Origin: Saccoglossus kowalevskii
Lineage: Eukaryota > Hemichordata > Enteropneusta > Harrimaniidae
Assembly: GCF_000003605.2 (NCBI RefSeq)
Contig: NW_003108604.1
Location: 11,665-41,240 of the forward strand
Length of the DNA stretch: 29,576 bases
Direction: 5' to 3'
The notes beneath the pieces are model-generated. The model had not been told where the DNA came from. It was given only the letters and a program-made list of their open reading frames with translations, and searched no databases. This document shows positions 18,623-29,576 of this stretch, one piece after another (position 1 is the first letter of the stretch; each line of letters starts with the position of its first letter). The translations under genes and the position numbers were made by a program.

Positions 18623-20689
18623 GTACTTTGATAACATACCCCAACGATGTGTAATCAAGAATTACAATTCGCATAAAAGTTAAAGCTACTTTGCAATAAT
18701 AAAGTGCTATAATTTTAATTGTGAGCAATGTTCATGTTTTAAATTATAAATATAAGAGGATATGAAATTTTGCAATACTGCTATATAAATATAGGAAATA
18801 TATAGGAACAACATCAAATGTTATATAGGGACCTCAAATAAATGATTGTTCAATGTCAAATTATAGTATTTTTCATATGTTCTTGAACTTTGACAAACAA
18901 CATGTGCAAACTAGCTCATGAGTATAATAAGTATATGCATAGGTAACACGACAGAGCGAAACTCCCACATGATCTGTGGTGATACAAAATACACTGGCAT
19001 CAATTTATTTTACTGTAAAGTATAGTACTGAATATGTGAGTAGTGTTATAATTCGAATGGTCATTGGGTGTTATGACAAATATGTGATTTTGTTAACAAT
19101 CATTCAAGAATACAATTCATAATATGAAGACATTTTGATTTCGTATTCCAGTTTATTTTATGTGATACACAAACATTATAGACTGGCAAGAAATTATTGC
19201 GATAACGAGAGTAGTTGATCAGCTCTGGGTGTGCCATATAATCTACCATAGTGAAAACATATTGAAATGAAGCGAAATATCGATTGTCTCATGTATGGAA
19301 GAAAAATGCTTATTCTAGAAACACATAGTGACACTTGCTTTGTATATTTTCAAAACAGATGTTATGTGAATGAAACTTATTTTTTCACAATCAAGGTGGA
19401 TGTTCTTAAAAAGGGCTTTTGATATAAAATATTACTCTGGATATATACATTTTATGAGAATCAGTTGTGTCATTATATTTTGAGTGTTCAAACATATGAC
19501 GGTCTGTCAAAATGTGTACTAAGATAATGTATCAGGCTGGGATCATCAAAACGGAATGGCAACAAGTGAATGGCCAATAACACGCTTATATCATCTCTCC
19601 AATTATTAAAAACAAATACAGCTTGGATACTATTGTACTTCAATCAATTTCTGGAATGCTAATGTATAGTTCAAATAAAACCTGCATAAGATCAGATGTC
19701 GGTTGGTGTAAGTAACTAGGATATGCTATTGGTGCATCCGACACACAAAACACATTCATCTCCGTTAATTAAATGACCTGAATCTTATATAATTGGCTGA
19801 ATGAAGCAAGGTTCCCAACGGTTATCACCAGTTTCCAGAATTATAAATTGATTGTTTATATATTCATTTACATGTGTAGTTATATTATAATGCGAGTTAG
19901 AATCATATTTGAATAAATTAATAACATTCTATAACATCAGCATCACAAATAAAAACTATAGGTCTTTGCCATCATTATGAAAGATACACGATTAAAACAT
20001 AATGTTTTGTAGTTTGAGCCAAATAAACGTAGATAATTTACAGTTAGCCGAGTCCTAACGCAAAAACTGCATATACTTGTTCAAATAAAGCAGAAGCTGA
20101 GGCGTGGTGCTCGTTTGTAACAATATAAAAGATATTCCAAAAAAGTACTGATTATTAGTATTAGTAAACGTCTAGTATTTAAAATTGCTGTTGATTCGCC
20201 AGGGAGCACATTCAATGCCGCCTTACATCGAACACAGGATCCTATGTACAAACATAATGAAATCTCAGGTAACTAAATCGGTGTGGTTCCTACTTTAGTG
20301 GGGAATATGCAACGTTTGCAATTATTTGTTGGGACATATGATTTCAATTATTATAATATAGAGGATAAATATTTTAAGTTAAGTTTAAGTTTTCAGATAA
20401 GATACACACATTCATAACATTTGCCAAAAAAACAAATTACTGTTTGATCTGTGACATTAACGCTGCACATTGAACCCAAGTTTACATACTTTACATGGTA
20501 GGTTTGGTGACGATGAGGATATTTGAGATTCAACTTCGTTTACAAATAATAGTCCAATCCATGGTAACTGTGTATTGTTTACAATATGGCCTTACATCGC
20601 ATTGCATGTAGATATTTTTGAAATATTTGTTATTAAACGACCCACCGATCAACATCAAAATGGGCAATTAGAGATTAAAGACAAAACAA

Positions 20690-21250
20690 GACAATTATAA
20701 TTATCTATATTGACATGGCTTAATACTATACAACAGTCAGCCTGGTTTACTCGATGTGAAAGGAAAATGAACGTTATCTACGCAATGGATAAGCCAATAT
20801 GTAAAGATATTCATTATTTACAATGTGTACAATATTTTGTATTCTTATTATAAATCAGTCAGAGACAGGGTGTAATGACCTCGATATTGTATGATAACCA
20901 AATACATGGAACTATATGGTTATCTAATAAAAAGGCTCCCTGTGGTATCGATCGACTAATAACAACTTACATACATTTAATGACAAGCATGTCTAACGAT
21001 GTGTCACTAGAGTCTGATAAAACAATTGAACATTTACAAATCTTTAAAAAACAACTTATACATAATCTGTATAACAAATGAAATATATATATATATATAT
21101 TCTTTTTTTCTAGCATGATCAAAAGTTGGGATGAATAGTTTGCAATTATATCAACTCGGATAATAACTCAGATGTTCTACAGACAGAAAGGCGTCAATAA
21201 AAGATGCGTTTGAATTATTAAGTAACTAAACTATGCAAAAACAAACATGT
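20690..21250 (+). repeat. Diverged duplicate segment, copy A (ORF-bearing)
   Basis: This segment aligns by eye with 25420-25850 in the same orientation. Anchors are gaaaat(g/a)aa at 20763 versus 25475, tctaataa-xxx-ggctcc-tgtgg-atcgatc near 20919-20950 versus 25620-25650, and cgtttgaattattaagt near 21207 versus 25815. It carries an open frame at 20875-21081 whose core is LSNKKAPCGIDRLITTYIHL. The parent gene or element is not recognised. See copy B for the comparison. Confidence 0.55.
21082..21101. repeat. (AT)n microsatellite
   Basis: A TA dinucleotide run of about 20 bases directly after the stop of the copy A reading frame. Confidence 0.85.
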
Positions 21251-24200
21251 ATAGGGAATGTCATGATGTCTTATCATGATGCTATGACTTATTAATTAAC
21301 ATTAGAAGCAAAACATCATTTTAATATTGTCACATATACAGTCAATGAAAGCATTTCAAGCCTGGCAACTTATGCCTAGGGATTTATCATTATTTTGCCA
21401 TCATAATGTAAATGTTATCAACTATTATTGAATTGTATATACTGTTTAGGATCAATTAAAGTGTACATAAAATAACATGGCATGGTTAAATAAATGTCTT
21501 TACTTTTGACTCGATAGGTACTAGATAGGTACACACATTGTCAAGACATGATTGGTTCTCGTGTGTATAGCATATGCAATAGGGAAAACGCCATATTTCT
21601 ATTTTTATGTGTGTCAAATCTTACACACCAATATCTCATAAACCACTAGGTGACTTAAAATACAATGTGTAAACAGATACCAAACCTGATTAGGCTTTGG
21701 TACTTATACCACTGTTGGTCATATGACCCATTTTATGTTAATTGTCACACTTGTATTCATATGCAGAGTGTAGTTTCTACAAATAAATATCTTAGCTACA
21801 TTACTCTGGCATATCTTGTAAATCGGCGTTGTCTTAGCTACATAATTGGAATAGACCGATCTATTGGATTTATAATGAAGTTTTCTAAAAAAATGGCATT
21901 ATAAAGGTCATGCCTAGTATGTATTGAATTATTCATGGAAATTACCAAAGCATTACAATACATATCGAGCATTTATGCAAATTAACACACGTTCAGCGCT
22001 GTGTACTGGCAGTGCAACTGATTTCTGAATCTTTCAATAGTTGTATAAGTCATCTTTTTCTTTGTAGTAAATCGCAAATCACATCTCGTTGTTCTCAGAA
22101 AGTATTTTCTTTAAATATGTGAGTAGTCGACTTACTCTTATGTTAGTAGAATTATTATTGTTCAAATTGTAGAATCGTTATCGTCTATATGAGCCTTTAA
22201 ACTAATTACAACGAGCTGATTATATTTTTAAATGTGTTTATGAATTATTTTTAAAATAAATGTGCATTGAATACGTGTATTTCCTAAATAAAAACAAATT
22301 CTAAAACGAGTTTAAATTTATATTCATTGTAGGTTCAGCTTAGATTACGTAAACATCAGCAAACGAGATTGCTCAGTGTATCATCCAATCTCAATCACCT
22401 ATAATTTGCTTTGATTGAGAAAATTACTCCTCTTCTACATTATGGATTTCTCTGCTATGTCACTATATTGTCAGCAAAGTTTAGTCGCAAAGTGAGTTAT
22501 TCAGTATTCTTTTTGTGTGTTCATGGCAAAAATAATAATCTGATTTACTAACACAGTTTTTAAAGATAAACCCGTGACACAAATCCTGGCACTGCACCGG
22601 GAACAGTAACTATCTCCATTGTTCTTATTATTGAAATATTCAACAATTTATTACTCTGACAATCTAATGGGCTCTAATTTCTAGTTCGAATGTTAAAATC
22701 GAAAAATTCAAAATTTTCGATATCGTGATTATGCCCCACACATTTTGTAGCTTCATAAATTAAAACGGATAGCGCTATGACAGTCAAATATATAAATGTT
22801 TAATATATTTTTAATACATGTAATTTTGAATAAGGAATGTAAGCTAAATAAATGTGTTTGGAGTCGGTATTAAAGTCAACTAATTCAGGTTAGAAATGTC
22901 GTCATTAATATGTTCTTTTGTTGTCATCTAGGTCACTCGACCACCACCACAAACACTTCATTCTCCTCTCAGCAAAAACATATAACGTTATACATTCTAG
23001 AAGATTCTAAATGTCATGAACTCGCGCTAACGTAAGTATTGATTATATCCTTCAAAATATTCTGTCACACAAGTGTGCAATCAATAGATTTGAAATATAA
23101 TTATTGATGGATTGGTGGCCTATCTGTGTCTAAAATATGTTTAAAGACACGTTTGTGTTTGTAGCTTTTGGTTTCGTGAAGAATATGGTATACATTTTTG
23201 GTTTGTCCTGTGTTATATCAAATTAAAGAAATATACATATTGTGCACGTGGTGATGTGATTTATTCCGTCATATATGACAATTTCGCGCCCTATCATTGT
23301 GACGGTCTCGAAAATGATAACAAACTAAATGAGTTACAAATGAATATGGCATAAAATAAATTCAAGATTCAGATTAATCGTGGTGCAAATCAGCAGATAA
23401 CTACACCAACATGTCATTAAAATCACCATTGAAACATATCACATATTTATCAGAAACATGTCCCATTTACGTTTCTATGAAGAGAAATGTCCAACCCATG
23501 TCAGGAATATTGTACACTGCAACTGAGATATGATTAAAGCATTTTCGATAGAATTATTTCATCGATCATTATTTTAAAAATAGTTCAAGACTGGTTAGTT
23601 AGGTGTATGCATGTTTCAGGCTAGTTTTGGAAACGTCCCAGATATATACAGTTAATTTTCAAACCTTACTTAAAAAGATGGATATGGATATTTCTCAGAC
23701 TAGTATCAAGAATGTTCCAAAAGACTTGGAAGATTAGGGCAATTAGAGGCATACTCACAAATGAAGTCTCACAATATCTCGTGAAATTTTGTAAGATCTT
23801 GAATCGGCCATGTTGGATTTATAAGTAAACATTATGTGGTATCATTGGTACAGTGGAGTTCAGAGTGGTAAAATTCTGCCATTCATCATATCAAATTGTC
23901 AGTAACCATTGCATGAATTCAATAAGAATCTGATTAGCTGCAGCTATTCATTAGACAGGTTGAGGCAAGTAATTGCTATTAAAATTACAGTGACAAGTAA
24001 TGGGGTGAGTGAACATGATCATGAACGTAATTGCAATAGATTCATTCGTTATTGTAGGTTTAAAAATCTTTCACGTGATTTGTTTGAAATAAATAACACG
24101 CGTCTTCATATTGATGTCAGAGTGAAATATTTATGAAACCTGTTTCAGATATGTTTACAACATTTTTATATAAAAGGATTCAATAAAGCCCCAAATATGT

Positions 24201-24459
24201 CATGTTGTGTGTTTTTGTAGCGACTCTACGTTCATGTCACGAAAGTGGCTGCATCATTCATTCTTACTAGTTTCAAACTAGACGATAAAGTGTCTGAGAC
24301 GTGTTTTAGGCACATCCGAAGTATGTATCAGGCACAGTAACCAGCTATGTTTCAAAACATGAAATAAACAAGTCCCATTTGACAAGGTAACTATGGAAAG
24401 TATTTCAGTTTCTTGAATCAACAGTTGTTGCCTACTGTCACTGGGTGTTGCGGTTATTG
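21251..24459. other. AT-rich region with one splice-bounded open segment
   Basis: No known domain was found. The one item of note is 22932-23031 (plus), listed separately. Other ORFs (21665-21904, 23909-24136 plus) have no recognisable motif. Confidence 0.5.
22932..23031 (+). CDS. Candidate orphan exon with strong splice sites
   Basis: One hundred bases are bounded by a good acceptor (ttcttttgttgtcatctag) and a strong donor (CTAAC|GTAAGTATT). One frame is open throughout, with phase 1 in and phase 2 out. It encodes HSTTTTNTSFSSQQKHITLY followed by ILEDSKCHELALT. No family is recognised and no partner exon was found nearby. It could equally be a non-coding 5' UTR exon or chance. Confidence 0.25.
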
Positions 24460-24617
24460 AGTATCTAGTATTAAAGGCGATTCGCCACAAAAACAGGCAC
24501 CCGCTGATGTTATGCTTTGGTGGTATCACGGTACGTCCCGTCTCGTGAGCAATTTCAAATTTACACGTGCCAACATTATAAACGCTATAATGTCCTGATT
24601 TTTTTAGAAGTGGAAGT
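24460..24617 (-). pseudogene. Possible CUB-like domain exon or remnant
   Basis: A minus-strand frame, open within a 124-codon ORF (24652-24278), contains YNVGTCKFEIAHETGRTVIP, then PKHNISGCLFLWRIAFNTRY and SIT. The pattern C-x-F-E-I-x-x-x-T-G-x-T-x-x-P-P...C...W-R-I resembles the start of a CUB domain (C-G-x-x-x-x-x-x-G-x-I-x-S-P...C-x-W-x-I). A possible phase-1 acceptor (aaaaaaatcag) lies at about 24588 and a possible donor (CCCA|GTGACA) near 24440, but both are imperfect. It is richer in GC than its flanks. It is on the same strand as the channel gene but 11 kb upstream; no link is shown. Confidence 0.3.
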
Positions 24618-25419
24618 ATCATACTAGCTAAGGTTTTAGATTTTGCAGTCAATCACTGAATGCTACTCCCAAACGGTTTCTGATTAAAATTCATATTCAC
24701 ATTGATTTGAGATTCATTTAGCCATAGCGAAATATGATATATAACAGAATACTTACTGTATCCACAGCAAACTAAGGCTGGATGCATGTATCTCACTCAC
24801 ACTTGCTACGTAAACTAACGTATTTCTGATAAGTGTTTCACGGCACAATGAGTATCTAAGAAAGTAATAATTTATATCGCAACGAGCTATAAATATATTA
24901 TTATACATTAATATGTGAACACATTAAAATGATCTAATAAAATATGAATATTGAGCAACGGTTGAGACTAATTATTTATCACTAATATCATTCATTATAT
25001 ATCCCACCACTATAATATTTATTAACATCAAACATTAAATGCGTATTCTAGCTGCGGATATATATTCATGGTCATTATGGCATAGTGATTTCATAATTTA
25101 AAACAATCATGTAGTAGTGTGGAATACGAAAACTAAAACGTTTTATCTTGGAAAATATTTTATATTTGTAGCAGTAATTGTGTAGATATATCGCATAATT
25201 TTGATAACAGATCTTTATCCTTAATTTGTTTTCATCTCAAGCTACAACTTGTCATAGAATACAAATATGCAGTTTTGTTATCTATGTACGGTAATATACA
25301 TTAACGATCTTATTCAGTGTGTGGGTCAATTGAACGTATCTTTAACTAATGGCTCGTCGTGTATTTGCGTGACTCATTTTGAATTCGTGAGATCTTCATC
25401 ACATACAATATAATTTGTA

Positions 25420-25850
25420 TATCTATAGACTAAAATACAGACAACAGCCAGCACAGATTAACTAAAGGTGAATAGAAAATAAAAGTTATGTATGCAGTAG
25501 ATAAACCAGTTTGTGAAGACATTTTTTATTTCGGATTTTTTATTCCTGTTTGGCGACATGGTTCAGTAAACTAGAGTACTGTACGGATATTTGATAACAG
25601 AGTACAGTGAGCTATGTCTATCTAATAACCAGGCTCCGTGTGGAATCGATCTACCAATAACAGCGCATTTACATTTAATGCAATGCACGCATAATTCATG
25701 TCACTAGAGTGTAATAAAATTTTAAATTGCACAGCTCTTTGAAAACAGCATATACATACACATGCATATCCACTCTCAAGTATTGTACAGAAAAAACTCT
25801 GTTAATTAATTAATACGTTTGAATTATTAAGTGACATATACAAACCTCTG
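25420..25850 (+). repeat. Diverged duplicate segment, copy B (decayed)
   Basis: This is the second copy of 20690-21250, about 4.6-4.7 kb downstream in the same orientation. The aligned core reads LSNNQAPCGIDLPITAHLHL against LSNKKAPCGIDRLITTYIHL in copy A. Several changes in the aligned block are silent (CCC/CCG, GGT/GGA), which hints at past coding constraint. Copy B has stops soon after the core, so it looks dead. Confidence 0.55.
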
Positions 25851-27954
25851 TACATAAAAAAATGCGTAGAGAGCAACATGTGTGATAATGACAGCAACAT
25901 CATTGGTTAATGAGGGTTCCAAGCTATTACTTATTCCTGTGTTTACTACGGTTTTGTTACCATTTTGATAAGTATGGTATTTTTTTCATTTATTAAATTA
26001 ATTCATCCTCCATTTTTTGTTGAGATTTTTGACTACATCAGCGTGTAATTCGGCATGATGGTGAAGTTTAATGAGATCTGGTGCATATCCTGAGTTCATC
26101 CACATTGGTCAAATGAACAGGCCACTTTCATGATTGGATATATTTAAATGCCTCTAATTTTCATAATTTTGATTTCTTCCACTACTTGAAATATATAACA
26201 TTTATTTCCCCAAAATTTCAGTCCAAGACTATATGCCGTTCTCGAAAACTGTTCAAATGATTTTTTGTTTAATTTTTTTTTCAAAAATTTGCAATGCATT
26301 ATGGAAAAACTGGAGAGGGTCTCACTATGCACTGCATATTCAAAAGTCACCATATTAATACAGGATTCGCCATAACTGTAATATGTCAAACACTATTATA
26401 GGTTATTACTGTGCATAACTTTATAATCACAAACATATATGGGCATGCAACCAGTCCAATATTGAATCCATTCGACAAGAGAGCGGTCAGATGATAGTAT
26501 ATAGTCAGGTGACTTAATAAATATGCTAAATTGTAATCTATCAAACACTGTTACATATATGTCATTGCAACCAGTGCTATATTAATGTAGAGATGCAGTT
26601 TACCTGACAGGTATTTTAATTAGTTAATTAGGAAACCAAGATGACCTCTCTTGTCCACAAAACTATATATTTTCGGAGATCTTATTGTATGAATTCTAAA
26701 ATTTTGTTAGTATTTTTTTATAGACACTGTAATTTGAAATATGGACAAAAATGTGCTTTTTTGGTCAAAAGTGATTTAAAAAAAAATAGCTTCAAAACCA
26801 TGCTTGTGTTTCCTGTAAAAAATTGGTTTATGGGTACACCTGTTTACTATGAAGAAAGTGCCGACTTGAAAACTGTCCACCAGTTGTCAATTTTGCAGGG
26901 CATCAGCTCTAATTTCATAACTTTAAGTTTATGCATAAATTAACACCCAGGCCCCGACGGCGTTTTGAAGATAAACACATTGTCAATCATTTGTGAAAAT
27001 TTCAAAACAAAAGGTAAAGCGTCTAGAAGCTATTTTTTAAAGTTCTGGGATGTGCACTAAAAAGAAGCTGAGATAATTGCTAATTTGCATAACAATTCAC
27101 TCAGTAAGAAGTTTGCTAATGCTCATATTAAAATGGCTGTAACAGTTCCAAATTTAAATGTATTATCGTTCTGTTAAAAGTAAAAATATAGTGCATAATA
27201 TGGAGTTCCGTCCTTTCTTTTTCACCATGTTTCTTTTTTATTATTTATGTACAGCCTTGCTAAATCTTGCTAAGCATTCAAAAGAAAGAATATTTCCACC
27301 TGTTATCTATATTTTAAAATGTTTTTTGAGTATGTTCCACTATTCACAATTCTACAAAATTTCAACAGTCTATAGCCAAGACTGTTTGGATAATAAAAAG
27401 CAAAAAAAAAAAATTCACTCCTAAATGCCCACGAACCCGCATCTCTACCTTAAAGCCACTAGCCATCATACGTGACTAAAATATCAAAATAACATATATG
27501 ATCATGTGACTTCATTAATATTCATAACCATAACATCGAAACCAATGGCTGTTACATAGTGCTAGTGCTATATTGAATGCATTACACACATGGTTTCTCT
27601 CTGTTTTCAATGAGACCTTTGATTTTCAACTCACTGCGAAAATGAAATGTATAAACACTTGGCTGGCTGTTTCGATTTCAAGAAATTGGAAGGTACACAT
27701 ACTGAAATCCATGTGCGTTTTGTATTGACTCGTATTATGAGAAATGAGTTTGATGAGTATTTATATTAGTATTTCCTTGCAAATTATAGTCACACTTTCA
27801 TTTTCTTATAAATATCGAGCTGTATTGTGCTGTATTCTCCTTAGTTGAGAACAGTTTTTTTTCTCTTTCACGCCGAGGACGCTATTAGGAAAGTCATAGT
27901 TACTGATTGGCCTGTTCGGTATATATTCAAATGAATTCCATTGTCATCTGCTAG
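25851..27954. other. AT-rich region, no recognised gene
   Basis: No domain, RNA gene or clear repeat was identified. ORFs such as 26641-26943 and 27158-27424 (plus) are Phe/Lys-rich products of AT-rich DNA. A loosely repeated phrase (ccagt-c-atattgaat) appears near 26450, 26570 and 27563, which may be traces of an old dispersed repeat. Confidence 0.45.
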
Positions 27955-28501
27955 ATGTATTATGCAGCATCAAAACAGTCTGTTGGATAGCCGCTATGTG
28001 GATATGGGTACTGATCTGTGCAATTGTGTGCAAACAATTGTTTTAATACGGAAATTCACTTCTATATGGACTGTCATCAAGCCACTACAACAAGCACATA
28101 CTGCAGCAGCCAGAATTGTCAAGCGAAAGAAGAAACTTGACCATATAACACTTATTCTCAAATGAACTTCACTGGCTTTCAGTACAGCACAGAATTGTTT
28201 TCAAAATTATGTGCACTTCCTACAAAGCGGCCTTTTACCAATTATATATCTGACATTATTCACTTCAAATCAACTCCTCGCACACTCCGCTCTTCAGCCA
28301 TATGACTTTTGCATTCTCCCAACTTCAGACTTGTATCATCTGGTAGGCGAGCATTTACCAGAGCAGCTCCACGCTTATGAAACACTTTGCCAATAGAATT
28401 GCATCAGAAACCTCAAACATACCTTTAAAAAGAATCTTAAAACTCCCATATTTACCAGAGCCTATGAAAAATTTAATATGTGGAGGAAATATATTTTCTG
28501 A
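27955..28501 (+). mobile_element. 3' remnant of a LINE reverse-transcriptase ORF
   Basis: Plus-strand fragments in shifting frames match the C-terminal end of CR1/L2/Jockey-type LINE polymerases. In order they are HTAAARIVKRKKKLDHITLI at about 28085-28150, ELHWLSVQHRIVFKI at about 28164-28210, a TPRTLRSS segment near 28275, RRAFTRAAPRL at about 28345-28375 (with TGG to TGA at the expected Trp), and KTPIFTRAYEKFN before a TGA at 28499-28501. The family consensus runs AAARLV...HITPVLKxLHWLPVxxRIxFK...RTLRSS...GxRAFxxxAPxLWNxLP...LKTxLF. Frameshifts and stops show decay. Its strand and sequence differ from the LINE at 3.7-5.2 kb. Confidence 0.75.
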
Positions 28502-28674
28502 TGAACGTTCTTTCGGTTTCAATGATGACGAATCATGTTTAGAAGCTGGCACTCATGGCGATCTTTCCTTGGTTATGCAATAGTCGTGTCTGAAGTGATG
28601 GTTTTGATCTTGGATGTATATGCATACGTAATGCGGATGGAATCTGTCATGTGGCAGTATATGGAGTGAATCTG

Positions 28675-29576
28675 TATCTTTCCAAAAAAATCGATACAAT
28701 TCGGACTCCTAACCCGTTACTGGCAGGGTGGTAAGGAGTTATTGTGATGTGCTTTATTCTATTTGTTTTACAAAATGATCTAAACTCTTCATTGGTTGTA
28801 CCATTGTTCCATTATCTGACTCCATCACATGCGGTAGACCACGCGTAGCAAATGTTTGGTACAATTTGGTGATTGTTGCTGTGGATGTTGTTGTTGACAT
28901 AACGTGAGCTTCTATATATTTACCATGAGCATTTTACCTTCATATTGACCTCCAAAATCTATGTGCAAAAAGAATCATGGCTGGTTAGGCCATTTCCAAG
29001 CATGTAACAGTGCTTTCGTTGGAGATTTCTTAGAATCCTGGCGTGCTGTACAACTGTTAACTCTGATATCAATTTCAGCATCTATCCCTGGCCACCATAT
29101 GTAATTCCGCGGCAAAGCTTTCACGCGCAATATACCAGGATGGCCTTCATGAAGTTCCTTACGACGGTTTCATGACCCGAACTGGAATTATTACCCGCGA
29201 ACCCCACAAAATACATCCATTCTGAACTGCGTCTGGAATACAGTAGCAGTTGTTCCCCAAACTTCTCGGACCGACCTTGGGTTACCCACTTTAATATTTT
29301 AATATTTGCAATAATATTGGATCTCTTGCTGTCCAGCTTGCTACAAGCTCAACTGTTACTGGTGATCCATCTAATGTTGCTAATGTAAGAACCACCTCTT
29401 CAGGGACAGGTAAACTGCCTGGTTGTTCATTTATGGGTAGGCGATTAAATCCATCTGCATTTCCCATATAAGGCCCTGATTTATATATTCTAACACAATT
29501 GATAGTCCAATTGATAGTTGTCAAGTTCTGTGACTCCTCATCCAATGACAATTGCTGATAAGCATGACTCAAATCT
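28675..29576 (-). mobile_element. Decayed, internally deleted Ty3/gypsy pol (continues past right edge)
   Basis: On the minus strand from the right edge there is a short RT motif (LSHAYQQL-type, 29570-29510). It is joined directly to the connection region after RNase H (GPYMGNADGFNRLP, about 29475-29430), followed by a gypsy-like linker to about 29290. Degenerate integrase follows: the zinc-binding start LHEGHPG (about 29157-29137), WWPG, the first catalytic Asp in HIDFGG (about 28963-28945), the second in ESDNGT (about 28825-28808) and PYHPASNG (about 28735-28711). Stops and frame changes occur throughout, and the second cysteine of the zinc knuckle is replaced. No LTR was seen. It is an inactive fossil, typical of animal genomes. 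Confidence 0.8.

Larger units (their letters stand above)
13354..20689. other. Large AT-rich region upstream of the channel gene, no recognised gene
   Basis: I found no domain-bearing ORF or RNA gene in these 7.3 kb. The region includes the presumed promoter side of the channel gene. Minor items are a TATA-like tttataatat near 13580 on the minus strand, (TA)n at about 14237-14253, a signal-peptide-like ORF at 14404, a fold-back at 15076-15171, an 11-base G run at 16882-16892 and (ATT)n at 18594-18622. Confidence 0.5.

Noticed and set aside
23909-24136. Possible plus-strand coding exon (SLDRLRQ|gtaatt)
   Set aside because: The acceptor (attgtcag) and donor are mediocre, the frame continues through the donor, and no domain is recognisable.
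26641-26943. 100-codon plus-strand ORF
   Set aside because: Its Phe/Lys/Asn-rich composition follows base content; no signal peptide, motif or splice context was found.

Overview
This is an AT-rich, intron-rich animal genomic window. Three kinds of evidence point to a marine invertebrate, most likely a mollusc or other lophotrochozoan: fucolectin-type (FTP) lectin modules and LDL-receptor class A (LDLa) modules on separate short exons, decayed LINE, Ty3/gypsy and PIF/Harbinger transposons, and many AT-rich microsatellites. The species cannot be told from the sequence. Nothing looks bacterial: there are no operons, Shine-Dalgarno sites or CRISPR arrays.

The main content is one large minus-strand gene covering about 13353 down to 1303, with its 3' end beyond the left edge. 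I reconstructed ten exons by hand from splice sites and reading phase: 12958-13353, 11182-11323, 9698-9817, 9207-9329, 8780-8899, 8034-8243, 7521-7733, 3223-3444, 2775-2978 and 1303-1527. They join in frame without a stop into 658 codons plus one base. The product begins as a degenerin/ENaC/ASIC-type sodium channel, with a cytoplasmic N-terminus carrying the HG gating motif, TM1, and the first extracellular beta strand FPSVTVCN. Three LDLa modules follow where the channel finger domain should begin, then two complete FTP modules and the first half of a third. The rest of the channel ectodomain and TM2 are not in the window. If the reconstruction is right, this is a chimeric ion channel carrying adhesive or lectin-like modules on its outer face. 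It is the most interesting object here.

The introns hold later insertions: a 5'-truncated LINE flanked by an imperfect 29-bp duplication (3650-5222), an internally deleted Harbinger transposase (about 11640-12170), a GC-rich promoter- or LTR-like block (about 10560-11095) and a long (AAAT)n microsatellite (2134-2236). The extreme left edge carries, on the plus strand, the end of a cysteine-rich CXC (tesmin/TSO1-like) reading frame.

From about 13.4 to 27.9 kb I recognise no complete gene. Weak candidates are a signal-peptide-like ORF (14404, plus), a splice-bounded open exon (22932-23031, plus), a CUB-like reading frame (about 24460-24617, minus) and two diverged copies of an ORF-bearing segment (about 20690-21250 and 25420-25850). 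The right end (27.9-29.6 kb) holds the decayed 3' end of a second LINE (plus) and a decayed, internally deleted Ty3/gypsy pol (minus) that continues past the edge.
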